From: Collinsella aerofaciens
GTDB lineage: Bacteria; Actinomycetota; Coriobacteriia; Coriobacteriales; Coriobacteriaceae
NCBI RefSeq assembly: GCF_015546965.1
Contig: NZ_JADMUF010000005.1
Span: 62,001-126,000, forward strand
DNA length: 64,000 nucleotides
Reading direction: 5' to 3'
Of the stretch, positions 1 through 8,294 are shown piece by piece. The translations under genes and the position numbers were made by a program. The notes below the pieces were generated by a model. It made no database searches, was not told where the DNA came from, and saw nothing but the letters and a program-made list of their open reading frames with translations. How positions within the stretch are numbered: position 1 is the stretch's first letter; each line of letters opens with the position of its first letter.

Positions 1-1103
1 CCGTCGGCAACGACCTCGTCGGGGTTCACGGACATGTTGGGCTGCTTGCCGGTCATGGTCTTGACGAGCTCCTGGACAGCGGGCATACGGGTGGAGCCGC
101 CGACGAGGATGACCTCGGTCAGATCGGAGAGCTTAAGCTTGGCGTCGCGCAGGGCGTTGGTGACAGGCTGCTTGCAGCGCTCGAGCAGGTCGCGGGTGAT
201 CTTCTCGAACTCGGCGCGGGTCAGCGTGTAGTTGAGGTGCAGCGGGCCGGACTGGTTCATGGTAATGAACGGCAGGTTGATGGTGGTCTGCTGGGCGGCG
301 GAGAGTTCCTTCTTGGCGTTCTCGGCGGCCTCCTTCAGACGCTGCAGGGCCATGGGGTCCTGACGCAGGTCGACACCGTTCTCCTGCTGGAACTTATCGG
401 CCATCCAATCGATGACGCGCTGATCCCAGTCATCGCCGCCCAGGTGGTTGTCGCCCGAGGTGGACAGAACCTCAAACACGCCGTCGGCGAGGTCGAGGAT
501 GGAGACGTCGAAGGTGCCGCCACCCAGGTCGAAGACCAGGATGCGCTGGTCGGTGCCCTGCTTGTCCAGGCCATAGGCCAGAGCAGCAGCGGTCGGCTCG
601 TTGACGATACGCTTGACGTTGAGGCCGGCGATCTTACCGGCGTCCTTGGTGGCCTGACGCTGGGCGTCGTTGAAGTAGGCCGGGACGGTGATGACGGCGT
701 CGGTGACGGTCTCGCCCAGATACTTCTCGGCGTCGGCCTTCATCTTTGCGAGCGTCATGGCGCTCACCTGCTCGGCGGTGTAATCCTTGCCCTCGATGTC
801 GACGACGGCACGGCCACCCTGGCCCTCCTTGACCTCGTACGGCACGGTCTTGATCTCAGAGGTGCACTCGGAGTACTTGCGGCCCATGAAGCGCTTGATG
901 GAGAACACGGTGTTCTTGGGGTTGGTGACAGCCTGGTTCTTAGCGGCCTTACCCACGACGCGGTCGCCGTCGGCACGGAAGCCCACGACGGACGGGGTGG
1001 TGCGGTCGCCCTCGGCGTTCACGATAATAGTCGGAGAACCGCCCTCGAGAACGGCCATTGCGGAGTTAGTAGTACCAAGATCGATACCAAGAATCTTGCC
1101 CAT
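1..1103 (-). CDS. dnaK: Chaperone protein DnaK (Hsp70), 5' part, cut by window start
   Basis: Cytosolic ATP-driven folding chaperone that works with DnaJ and GrpE. The visible 367 residues begin [18 protein letters not shown] and cover the nucleotide-binding domain: phosphate loop DLGTTNS, the DLGGGTFD motif, [11 protein letters not shown], and the [13 protein letters not shown] signature just before the edge. The substrate-binding domain lies outside the window. The start is the ATG at 1101-1103, with GAGAGAGGG upstream. This is the housekeeping copy: it matches canonical DnaK closely and has ordinary high-GC codon use, unlike the second Hsp70 at 16503-18062. I saw neither a CIRCE nor a HAIR operator upstream. 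Confidence 0.97.
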   Translation of the reverse strand, partial: MGKILGIDLGTTNSAMAVLEGGSPTIIVNAEGDRTTPSVVGFRADGDRVVGKAAKNQAVTNPKNTVFSIKRFMGRKYSECTSEIKTVPYEVKEGQGGRAVVDIEGKDYTAEQVSAMTLAKMKADAEKYLGETVTDAVITVPAYFNDAQRQATKDAGKIAGLNVKRIVNEPTAAALAYGLDKQGTDQRILVFDLGGGTFDVSILDLADGVFEVLSTSGDNHLGGDDWDQRVIDWMADKFQQENGVDLRQDPMALQRLKEAAENAKKELSAAQQTTINLPFITMNQSGPLHLNYTLTRAEFEKITRDLLERCKQPVTNALRDAKLKLSDLTEVILVGGSTRMPAVQELVKTMTGKQPNMSVNPDEVVAD

Positions 1104-1671
1104 TAGAAATTCCCTCTCTCTTGTGCGTTTGCACCGACTCGGCGGTCTGCCGCGCGGTGTTTCGGCTTGTCTTTCAGGATGTAGTGTATCCCCTTATGGG
1201 GCGGAATATACAAAATCTAAGTCAATTCATATAAGATTTCTTATTGCCAAGAGTTTAGGTTCGCAAATGCGCAGGTAGATGCGCTGATTGAGTTCTCGGC
1301 AAATCTATCGAGATCTATGTAGAGATGGCTGAGGTTTGCGTCCGGGGGTGTCTGGGGCTGCCTTGCGGAAAGCTTGTCCCGGTTTGAGCGTGGATTCCGG
1401 GTCGCAGTTTCCGTCTGAAGGCTCAACCGGAAACCGTATCCCGTTTTGAGAGCGGATACCGGGTCGCAGTTTCCGCTAGCGGGCCCAACCGGAAACTGCG
1501 ACCCGTTTTTCGGCCAAATAACGGGATGCCCTTTCCGCAGGCGCGCTCAATAGCTCAATATTTCAAGTCACCTTTAGCTAACATTTGCGCAGCTCAACGG
1601 CCCCACCTGCGCGTTTTTTAGTAAACCTTGGCATACTCGGCGAACGGTATGAAGATGCCGGCCAGAGGGTA
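1104..1671. other. Long intergenic region upstream of dnaK and ferredoxin
   Basis: About 570 bases with no supportable gene; short ORFs here have no ribosome site and no recognisable product. It should hold the dnaK promoter. The 1190-1260 part is AT-rich, and TACACT near 1182-1187 (minus strand) could be a -10 box, but no convincing -35 pairs with it. The far part carries the duplicated 62-bp unit described separately. Confidence 0.6.
1376..1505. repeat. Two tandem 62-bp units followed by an inverted copy of their core
   Basis: Units at 1376-1437 and 1438-1499 share CCGGGTCGCAGTTTCCG (1397-1413 and 1459-1475) and CAACCGGAAAC near their ends. The inverse, CGGAAACTGCGACCCG, follows at 1490-1505 and can fold with 1460-1475 into a 16-bp stem with a 14-base loop, then TTTTT. 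This could be a repeat element, or a terminator-like hairpin reading rightward. Confidence 0.75.
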
Positions 1672-1699
1672 TTGCAAACGGTCGCTCCCGTGGTATGTT
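1672..1699 (+). promoter_or_regulatory. Candidate promoter of the ferredoxin gene
   Basis: TTGCAA (1672-1677), a 16-base spacer and TATGTT (1694-1699) lie about 60 bases before the ferredoxin start. The match to a sigma-70-type promoter is fair and is seen only in sequence. Confidence 0.45.
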
Positions 1700-1760
1700 T
1701 TTGCCCGAATCAAACCGGCGCGCATCGTCTGTAGCGTCGGTCAACAGAGAGGAAACTACC

Positions 1761-1946
1761 ATGGCTCATCCCGTAATTGATGCCGACGAGTGCATCGCTT
1801 GTGGCGTTTGCGTCGACTCCTGCCCCGCCGGCGTTCTGGAGCTCCAGGACGTCGCTACCGTCGCTGACGAGGACTCCTGCGTCGCCTGTGGCGCTTGCCA
1901 GGACGCTTGCCCCGCCGGCGCGATCACCGAGATCGTCGAGGAGTAA
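1761..1946 (+). CDS. 2[4Fe-4S] ferredoxin
   Basis: Small soluble electron carrier of the clostridial type, 61 residues. Two classic cluster-binding motifs are present: CIACGVCVDSCP near residues 12-23 and CVACGACQDACP near residues 42-53, each giving CxxCxxCxxxCP. The protein is acidic, as expected. The start ATG at 1761 follows GAGAGGAAACTACC; longer upstream reading has no homology. It is a single-gene unit with a strong terminator at 1987-2024. Partners are probably anaerobic oxidoreductases or hydrogenases elsewhere; the window does not say which. Confidence 0.95.
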   Translation: MAHPVIDADECIACGVCVDSCPAGVLELQDVATVADEDSCVACGACQDACPAGAITEIVEE

Positions 1947-1986
1947 CAACTCCCCCACTTGCACACTCAAAAGTACACCGTGCACA

Positions 1987-2024
1987 AAAAGGAGGCCTCC
2001 GCATCGCCGCGGAGGCCTCCTTTT
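1987..2024. terminator. Bidirectional intrinsic terminator between ferredoxin and niaR
   Basis: AAAAGGAGGCCTCCGC (1987-2002) pairs perfectly with GCGGAGGCCTCCTTTT (2009-2024) around a 6-base loop. T-runs flank it on both strands, so it can end both the ferredoxin transcript and the leftward NAD operon. Confidence 0.9.
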
Positions 2025-2059
2025 GCATTCGTGGGCAGCTAATTGGGGACGGTGTCGGG

Positions 2060-2605
2060 CTAGGACAAATCATCCTCGTAGGGCATTAAATCGGCTAGGT
2101 AGCCTTTCTCCTTGAGCATCGCCTCGATCTCGTCGAGGGTCTGTTCGTCCTCCGCCGCAATGCGATGGAAGTGATAGCCGCTCGTCACCGTTAGCAGCGG
2201 AAAGCTCTTGCCGCTCTCGATATCGCGCAGATAGCGCTCGACATCGCGGCGGTTGCGGATGTCCAGGTCGGCCGTGATCTTGCCGTACACACGATGGTTG
2301 ACGATCACGTTGAGCACGGCGCCACCCGCGTCGACGATACTCGTGAGCTCGTCGCCCGCCTGCTCCACACTGTGGCGCACCTTAACAAGACGCGTGGGCA
2401 CGGCGGGGCTACTCGCGGCCTCCTGCAGCACGTAGCCGCGATTGGTCGCCACGATATCGTGCCCATCGGCGCGCAGCAGGGCAATGTCTTGCACGACAAT
2501 CTGGCGGCTCACACCCACCTCACAAGCAAGTGCGCTGCCGGAGACGGGGTCTTTGGCTCCCTCGAGCACGGCCATGATGGCACGGCGACGCTCGCGGGCG
2601 TCCAT
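2060..2605 (-). CDS. niaR: NiaR-type transcriptional repressor of NAD biosynthesis
   Basis: A 181-residue regulator with an N-terminal winged helix-turn-helix (RRAIMAVLEGAKDPVSGSAL...VSRQIVVQDIALLRADG) and a C-terminal 3H domain, named after three conserved histidines and known in NiaR/YrxA to bind niacin. Histidines are visible in VNHRVYG and GYHFHRI. Last gene of the nadA-nadB-nadC-niaR operon; its ATG overlaps the nadC stop (TAATG), so it is translationally coupled. It probably represses its own operon through the palindrome at 5968-6011. Family assignment is strong; ligand and target are inferred from the family and context. Confidence 0.93.
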   Translation of the reverse strand: MDARERRRAIMAVLEGAKDPVSGSALACEVGVSRQIVVQDIALLRADGHDIVATNRGYVLQEAASSPAVPTRLVKVRHSVEQAGDELTSIVDAGGAVLNVIVNHRVYGKITADLDIRNRRDVERYLRDIESGKSFPLLTVTSGYHFHRIAAEDEQTLDEIEAMLKEKGYLADLMPYEDDLS

Positions 2606-3465
2606 TATTTACCGTCCAGCAGACGCAGGTGCTTAAGCGAGAGGTCGAGAATCGGCGCAGAATGCGTCAACGCCCCCGAGCTAATAAAGTCAACGCCCAG
2701 GTCGGCAAGCACGCGGATATTGCTGGCATCCACGTTGCCCGAGCACTCGGTCTTGGCGCGACCGGCGATAAGCTCTATGGCGGCGGCCATGTCGTCATGG
2801 GTCATGTTGTCGAACATGATGATATCGGCACCGGCCTCCACGGCCTCGCGCACCATGTCCAGGTTCTCGCACTCGATCTCGACCGTCGTGGTAAACGACG
2901 CATGAGCGCGCGCCATCTCGATCGCGCGTGCCACGCCACCGGCGGCGTCGATGTGGTTGTCCTTGAGCATGACAGCCGTCGACAGGTTATAGCGGTGGTT
3001 GCTGCCACCGCCGATCTCGACTGCCGCCTTTTCAAACACACGCATGCCCGGCGTGGTCTTGCGCGTGTCGACGAGCACGGTCTTGGTGCCTTCGAGCGCC
3101 GCGGCCATCTGGTGCGTATAGGTGGCGATGCCGCTCATGCGCTGCAGGTAGTTGAGCGCCACGCGCTCGCCCGAAAGCAGTACGCGCGCGTCGCCGCGCA
3201 CTTGGCCCACATGGTCGCCGGCATGCACTTCGTCGCCATCCGCGACATCGAACAGCACGGAGCTCTGCGGATCCAGCAGCTCAAAGGTGCGGGCAAACAC
3301 GTCCAGGCCCGCGATGATGCCATCTGCCTTGGCGATGAGCTCAACGGTGGCGGGGCGCGCCGTGGGACACACGCTCGCCGTGCTCACGTCCTCAAAGGTG
3401 ATGTCCTCGCGCAGAGCCTGCAAAATCAGATCATCGACGACGAGCTTCATGGTAATGGGATTCAT
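2605..3465 (-). CDS. nadC: Nicotinate-nucleotide pyrophosphorylase (quinolinate phosphoribosyltransferase)
   Basis: Converts quinolinate plus PRPP to nicotinate mononucleotide, CO2 and PPi, the third step of de novo NAD synthesis. At 286 residues it has the usual family length. Visible family motifs are the LREDITFEDVST N-terminus, the VLVDTRKTTPGMR segment with catalytic and phosphate-binding residues, GGGSNHRYNLS, MLKDNHI, and a C-terminal alpha/beta barrel ending in VDFISSGALTHSAP. Start ATG 3463-3465 has GGAGGAG within the end of nadB; a second in-frame ATG at 3448-3450 is less likely. It lies 3 bases after nadB and overlaps niaR by one base. Confidence 0.96.
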   Translation of the reverse strand: MNPITMKLVVDDLILQALREDITFEDVSTASVCPTARPATVELIAKADGIIAGLDVFARTFELLDPQSSVLFDVADGDEVHAGDHVGQVRGDARVLLSGERVALNYLQRMSGIATYTHQMAAALEGTKTVLVDTRKTTPGMRVFEKAAVEIGGGSNHRYNLSTAVMLKDNHIDAAGGVARAIEMARAHASFTTTVEIECENLDMVREAVEAGADIIMFDNMTHDDMAAAIELIAGRAKTECSGNVDASNIRVLADLGVDFISSGALTHSAPILDLSLKHLRLLDGK

Positions 3466-3468
3466 GGT

Positions 3469-4845
3469 CTACTCCTCCACGGCCTGCGTGCCGGCGGCAC
3501 GGGCCAAATCATCGATTGCCAGGATGTCGGCGCTCAGGGCGCGATGACGGCCATCGAGCGCGGGATCGCCCGCCTGCTCCACGGCCAGTGACTCGCCGGT
3601 ACGCATATACCACGCGGCGCGACGACCCCAGACCAGCGCCTCGAGCAGGCTGTTTGATGCAAGGCGATTCTTGCCGTGAACGCCGTTGCAGGCCGTCTCG
3701 CCCGCGGCGTAGAGCTCGGGCATCGAGGTGCGGCCGTCCTTATCGACCCATACGCCACCCATAAAGTAGTGCTGCGTGGGCGTAACGGGGATGGGCTCGT
3801 CCAAGATGTCGCGGCCGTCCTCAAGGCAGCGCGCGCGAATGTTGGCAAAATGCCCGGTCAGCACATCGCGCTCGACGGGGGCAAAGCTCAGCCACTCGTG
3901 CTCGGTACCGTCCTGCTTCATCTGCTCGCGAATAGCGGCAGCGACCACATCGCGCGGCTGAAGCTCGTCGGTAAAGCGCTCGCCGGCGGCGTTGAGCAAA
4001 ATCGCGCCCTCGCCGCGGCAGCTCTCGCTGATCAGGAAGGTGCGGCCCGGCTGCGGCGAGAACAGTCCCGTGGGGTGGATCTGCACGTAGTCCAGGTGCT
4101 CCATCTTAATGCCATGCTCCTGAGCAATGTAGCAGGCATCGCCCGTGAGCTGCGGGTAGTTGGTCGAATGGTCGTATACGCCGCCGATACCGCCCGTCGC
4201 CCACAGCGTGTGGCGGGCATGGATCTTAAACGGTTCGCCGGCATGCACGCCCTCGGCGGCATTTGTCAGCTCGTCGGCGGGACGAACCGAGTTGTCCTCG
4301 TCCACGGAAACGGCGACGACGCCGGTGCACACCGTGGCGCCGTCACGCTCGCCCGTCAGGATGTCGGTCATGGCAACGTATTCGAGAATCTGCACGTTGT
4401 CCAGCTTGCGGACAGCCTGGAGCAGCTTGGTCGTAATCTCCTTGCCCGTAATGTCGGCATGGAAGGCGATGCGCGGACGGCTGTGCGCGCCCTCGCGGGT
4501 AAAGTTGAGGCTGCCGTCGGCCTTGCGCTCAAAATCCACGCCCATCGCTAGCAGGTCGTTGATGACCGAACGGCTCGAACGGATCATGATGTCGACGCTC
4601 TCACGGCGGTTCTCGTAATGACCGGCGTGCATGGTGTCCTCAAAGAAGGCATCGTAGTCCGAGCCTTCGGGCAGCACGCAGATGCCGCCCTGCGCGAGCA
4701 TCGAATCGCACTCGTCGACAGCGCCCTTGGAGAGCATGATCACGCGCGTGCTCGTCGGCAGATTGAGAGCCGCGTACAGGCCCGCTACGCCGCAGCCGGC
4801 AATGACGACGTCGCACTCCATGTCGGGGTATTGCTTGGTTTCCAC
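3469..4845 (-). CDS. nadB: L-aspartate oxidase
   Basis: FAD enzyme that oxidises L-aspartate to iminoaspartate, the substrate of NadA; fumarate can serve as acceptor in anaerobes. The 458-residue protein has the FAD dinucleotide motif GCGVAGLYAAL near residue 15, the MLAQGGICV segment, a substrate loop with HPTGLF, and FMGGVWVD...YAAGETACNGVHGKNRLASNSLLE, typical of the fumarate reductase/NadB family. I chose the GTG at 4843-4845 because GGGAGAGG sits 7 bases upstream and homology begins right after it; an ATG farther upstream would add 56 residues without family resemblance. It follows nadA by 55 bases. Confidence 0.95.
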   Translation of the reverse strand: METKQYPDMECDVVIAGCGVAGLYAALNLPTSTRVIMLSKGAVDECDSMLAQGGICVLPEGSDYDAFFEDTMHAGHYENRRESVDIMIRSSRSVINDLLAMGVDFERKADGSLNFTREGAHSRPRIAFHADITGKEITTKLLQAVRKLDNVQILEYVAMTDILTGERDGATVCTGVVAVSVDEDNSVRPADELTNAAEGVHAGEPFKIHARHTLWATGGIGGVYDHSTNYPQLTGDACYIAQEHGIKMEHLDYVQIHPTGLFSPQPGRTFLISESCRGEGAILLNAAGERFTDELQPRDVVAAAIREQMKQDGTEHEWLSFAPVERDVLTGHFANIRARCLEDGRDILDEPIPVTPTQHYFMGGVWVDKDGRTSMPELYAAGETACNGVHGKNRLASNSLLEALVWGRRAAWYMRTGESLAVEQAGDPALDGRHRALSADILAIDDLARAAGTQAVEE

Positions 4846-4900
4846 AGGAATCCTCTCCCTTGAATGTGACATAAGGGACCATCCCTCATGCCACATTGTT

Positions 4901-5926
4901 CTAGCGTGCTGCGTACTCGAGCATACGATCGAGCGTGAGCTTGGCCTGGTCGGCAGCCTCGTCCGACACGCCGATCTGCACTTCGCCCTCGCCCGTCTCC
5001 AGGCAGCGCACAAGCTTTTCGAGCGTGATGAGGTCCATGTTGACGCAGGTGGGCTGCACCGCGGGGAAGTAGAACTTCTTGCCGGTGCCCTGGCAGCGGC
5101 GCTCGAGCTCGTAGAGCACGCCGCGGACCGTCACGATGATGAACTCGCTCGCGTCCGACTCCTCAGCATACTTGATGATGCCGGCGGTGGAGCCGATGTA
5201 GTCGGCCTCGGCCAGGACGTCGGCCTTGCACTCAGGATGCGCCAGCACGAGCGCGTTGGGGTGGGCCTCCGTCGCGTCGACGATCTGCTCGACGGTGATG
5301 ATGTGATGGCGCGGGCAGTAGCCGTTGTTGAGGATGACGTGCTTTTGCGGCACCTGCTCGGCTACGAAGCGGCCCAGGTTTTGGTCGGGAATGAACAGGA
5401 TATGCTGCTGCGGCAGCTCGGACACGATCTTAACGGCGTTGGAGCTGGTGACGCACACGTCGCTCCAGCTCTTGATCTCGACCGTGGAGTTGACGTAGCA
5501 GACCACGGCAAGGTCGTCACCGTACTCGGCGCGGGCGGCGTCGACCGTCTCGCGCTTGACCATGTGAGCCATGGGGCAGTCCGCGCCCGGCTCGGGCAGC
5601 AGCACGGTCTTGGTGGGGTTGAGCAGCTTGGCGCTCTCGCCCATAAACTCCACGCCGCACAGCACGATGGTCTGCTGCGGCAGGCTCTTGGCAAGCTTTG
5701 CCAGGTAAAAGCTGTCGCCGACGTAATCGGCCACAGCCTGGACCTCGGGTGCCACGTAATAGTGTGCCAGGATTACCGCATCGCGTTGGGTTTTTAGTTG
5801 CTGAATGGCCTCGACGAGCTCTGCGGGCACCAATGCCGCGCGCTCCGTTGCCGTCGTTGCCGATGCCAGGCCGGCCGCAATGTCGCGTGCAAGCTCCGAC
5901 GCATCCATGTTCGCGCTCTGTGCCAT
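4901..5926 (-). CDS. nadA: Quinolinate synthase
   Basis: [4Fe-4S] enzyme condensing iminoaspartate with dihydroxyacetone phosphate to quinolinate. 341 residues, typical of the family. It carries the AHYYVAPEVQ start of the first domain, DYVGDSFYLAKLAK, and three likely cluster cysteines: CYVNSTVE, HPECKADVLAEAD and QPTCVNMDLITLEKL. Start ATG 5924-5926 follows GAGAGGGGCCTTG; the TTG just before it is an unlikely start. First gene of the NAD operon, with promoter and operator at 5962-6011. Confidence 0.96.
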   Translation of the reverse strand: MAQSANMDASELARDIAAGLASATTATERAALVPAELVEAIQQLKTQRDAVILAHYYVAPEVQAVADYVGDSFYLAKLAKSLPQQTIVLCGVEFMGESAKLLNPTKTVLLPEPGADCPMAHMVKRETVDAARAEYGDDLAVVCYVNSTVEIKSWSDVCVTSSNAVKIVSELPQQHILFIPDQNLGRFVAEQVPQKHVILNNGYCPRHHIITVEQIVDATEAHPNALVLAHPECKADVLAEADYIGSTAGIIKYAEESDASEFIIVTVRGVLYELERRCQGTGKKFYFPAVQPTCVNMDLITLEKLVRCLETGEGEVQIGVSDEAADQAKLTLDRMLEYAAR

Positions 5927-5961
5927 CAAGGCCCCTCTCTTTTGGCGAATCTTGGGGCTTT

Positions 5962-5990
5962 AGTATGACACCTAGGTTTACAGCTGACAA
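5962..5990 (-). promoter_or_regulatory. Promoter of the nadA-nadB-nadC-niaR operon
   Basis: On the minus strand TTGTCA (5985-5990) and CATACT (5962-5967) are separated by exactly 17 bases. The spacer and the -35 box lie inside the long palindrome, so a bound repressor would block RNA polymerase. Confidence 0.75.
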
Positions 5991-6011
5991 GACAGCTGTA
6001 AACCTAGGTGT
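5968..6011. promoter_or_regulatory. Likely NiaR operator: perfect 19-bp inverted repeat
   Basis: ACACCTAGGTTTACAGCTG (5968-5986) is repeated exactly in inverse at 5993-6011 around a 6-base centre. The inner part TTACAGCTG-N6-CAGCTGTAA is itself a near-complete dyad, and the outer part contains CCTAGG, so two stacked binding units are possible. NiaR as the binder is inferred from the operon. Confidence 0.8.
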
Positions 6012-6219
6012 AAAGTTGAAATAAAGATTCAATCATGTGGCAGGTCCATTTTCGAACTGGCAAGCTGAGGATAGCCGAGCTCTCGATAGCGCAGGAGGCA
6101 TCTTTCGCCACCGCAATACCGCTCGGCGCGAGTTGCGCGACGTGGGGCGCAAATGGGACACGCCTCCGCGAGCGGTCCGCACCCAATGTGGCAAAATCGA
6201 ACTACTAAGGGGGCTCAGA

Positions 6220-6942
6220 ATGCTCAAGATTATTGCCTGCGACGACGACGTCGCCTTTCTAGATAGACTGCACCGGATGATCGACCGTTGGTCGAGCGAG
6301 ACGGGCACGGCGGTCGATGTTGCGCTCGTCACGCGCGGCGAGGACCTGCTGGCGCGCCATGCCGCGTCGCGCGCCGACATCATCCTGCTCGACATGATCA
6401 TGCCGCTCGTCAACGGCATGGACACCGCGCGCGAACTGCGCCAGGCCGATACCGCCGTGCGCCTGGTGTTTCTCACCTCATCGCCCGAGTTTGCACTGGA
6501 GTCCTACGAGGTCCGCGCCTTCGATTATCTGCTCAAGCCCGTGGCCTACGAGCGCCTGGCGCAGTTGCTCGACGAGCTTTCGAGCATGCGCCCGGCGGCA
6601 ACCGACGAGCTCGTGATCAAAACTTCCTTTGGCTACCACGCCCTGCGCCTGTCCGACATCGAATATGCCGAGGCGCGCAACAAGCACGTGGTCTTCCACC
6701 TGCGCGACGGACGCGATATCGAGGCACTCGAGTCGTTCCGCAGCGTCGAGGACCGTTTGGCGCAAAATGCCACCTTCTTTAAATGCCACCGTAGCTACCA
6801 GGTCAACTTGCGCAACATCGACCACTTCGATCGCACGGACATCGTCATGCGCTCCGGCGCGTGCATCCCGCTTTCGCGCAGCTGCAAGCAGGGATTCCAG
6901 GACGCCTACTTTGCGGTGCGATTTGAGGGCGGGAGGCGCTGA
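6220..6942 (+). CDS. LytTR-family response regulator (AgrA/LytR type)
   Basis: A 240-residue two-component regulator. The receiver domain (about 1-120) has the acidic pair CDDD at residues 7-10, the phosphoacceptor aspartate in ILLDMIMP near residue 54, and the lysine in YLLKP. The C-terminal LytTR DNA-binding domain (about 135-235) contains EYAEARNKHVVFHL and FFKCHRSYQVNLRNID, the usual family signature. Start ATG 6220 follows AAGGGGGCTCAGA; the frame is open farther upstream but without homology. Its stop overlaps the kinase start (TGATG), a co-expressed pair. Target genes are not known from the window. Confidence 0.93.
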   Translation: MLKIIACDDDVAFLDRLHRMIDRWSSETGTAVDVALVTRGEDLLARHAASRADIILLDMIMPLVNGMDTARELRQADTAVRLVFLTSSPEFALESYEVRAFDYLLKPVAYERLAQLLDELSSMRPAATDELVIKTSFGYHALRLSDIEYAEARNKHVVFHLRDGRDIEALESFRSVEDRLAQNATFFKCHRSYQVNLRNIDHFDRTDIVMRSGACIPLSRSCKQGFQDAYFAVRFEGGRR

Positions 6943-8219
6943 TGCCTGCATCGGTCGAAATGGTTCTTTGGGCGATTCACCATGCCACGACGCTGCTCTT
7001 TGGCGTTTTTGCCTCGGCGGCGCTCTGCGGTGTCGAAATCAATCGACGCCATGCGCTCGAATTGCTGGGGATCGGTGCCGCAACCGGTGCCGCCTTCTCG
7101 ATTGCCAATGCCGTTGGCGGAGAACTGTTTGCCCGTCAGGCTTACCCGCTCGTCGTGCACCTGCCGCTTATCGTCTTCCTCTGCGCGCGTTACCGCTTAA
7201 GTCCGCTGCTCGCGGCATTGGGCGTCACCAGCGCCTACCTGAGCTGCCAGTTTAGCAACTGGATGGGTATCGCCGCATTCGCAGCCACCGACTCGCAGGT
7301 TGCATACTACCTTGCGCGCATTGCGACCACGCTCGGCGTCTTTGCCGTCCTCCTGCACTGGGCCGGCGATATCGGTCCGCGCTTGGCGATTAAAAGCACC
7401 ACCGAGCTGGGCATCCTTTTAATCCTGCCGCTCGTCTATTACGTCTTTGACTATGCCACCAACGTCTACACCGCGCTGTTCCACTCGGGCTCGGTGGTGA
7501 CCGTTGAGTTTTTGGCCTTTGCCCTTTGTGCCTTCTACATTATGTTTCTCGCCGTCTACCTGCGCGAATACGAGGCAAAGGAAGTAGCCGAGCGTGAGCG
7601 CTGGATGCTCGAGACGCGCGACAACTCCGCCATCAAAGAGCTCGAGGCCTGGCGCCAATCTGGACGCGAGCTGTCGATCCTTCGCCACGACATGCGGCAC
7701 TTTTTGCGCGGTCTGGCCATTCTTGTTGAGGAAGGGCACATCGACGAGGCGCTCGATCGCATCGATGAGCTCTGCGAGGCCAACGACCGCACCGCCGTGC
7801 GCCGTTACTGCGCCAACGAGACCGTCAACATCGTGCTTTCGTCATTTAGTTCGGATATCAACAAGCACGGCATCACCGCCGACCTGCGTGCCGCCGTGCC
7901 CGAAACCGTTCACGTGGGCGATGCCGACCTGTTCAGTGTGCTTTCGAACGCCCTGGAAAACGCCATCATCGCTGCAAGCGCCGCCCCCGAAGGCAAACGC
8001 TTTGTCGACCTTGACCTGCGGCTTGAGGACGGCCAGCTGCTGCTTTTGGTTTCCAACACGTTTGGACGCGCGCCGCGCATGGTCGACGGCATGCCCGTGA
8101 CCCAACACGCCGGCCACGGTTTTGGCACCAAGAGCATTAAGCTTGCCGTGGAGCGCATGAGCGGCAACTGCCAGTTCCGCATCAACGGCGACCGGTTTGA
8201 GCTGCGCGCCGTGATGTAG
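6942..8219 (+). CDS. AgrC-like membrane sensor histidine kinase (GHKL ATPase)
   Basis: Partner kinase of the preceding LytTR regulator, 425 residues. Roughly the first 210 residues are hydrophobic segments, about six or seven, forming a membrane sensor. A helical linker (EYEAKEVAERERWML) leads to the H-box SILRHDMRHFLRGL near residue 246 and a HATPase_c_5/GHKL domain with the N-box SNALENAIIAA and the G-box HGFGTKSIK. The architecture matches AgrC/ComD-type quorum or peptide sensors, but no signal-peptide gene is visible nearby. The start overlaps the regulator stop by one base. Confidence 0.92.
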   Translation: MPASVEMVLWAIHHATTLLFGVFASAALCGVEINRRHALELLGIGAATGAAFSIANAVGGELFARQAYPLVVHLPLIVFLCARYRLSPLLAALGVTSAYLSCQFSNWMGIAAFAATDSQVAYYLARIATTLGVFAVLLHWAGDIGPRLAIKSTTELGILLILPLVYYVFDYATNVYTALFHSGSVVTVEFLAFALCAFYIMFLAVYLREYEAKEVAERERWMLETRDNSAIKELEAWRQSGRELSILRHDMRHFLRGLAILVEEGHIDEALDRIDELCEANDRTAVRRYCANETVNIVLSSFSSDINKHGITADLRAAVPETVHVGDADLFSVLSNALENAIIAASAAPEGKRFVDLDLRLEDGQLLLLVSNTFGRAPRMVDGMPVTQHAGHGFGTKSIKLAVERMSGNCQFRINGDRFELRAVM

Positions 8220-8294
8220 GGGCGCGGGCGCGACGGATTTGCGTTCCGCGGGCACGGCTCGCCCGCTCGGGGTCGCCTTGCCGGCGCAGGCCCG

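Noticed and set aside
1104-1300. CIRCE or HAIR heat-shock operator upstream of dnaK
   Set aside because: Neither TTAGCACTC-N9-GAGTGCTAA nor CTTGAGT-N7-ACTCAAG is present.
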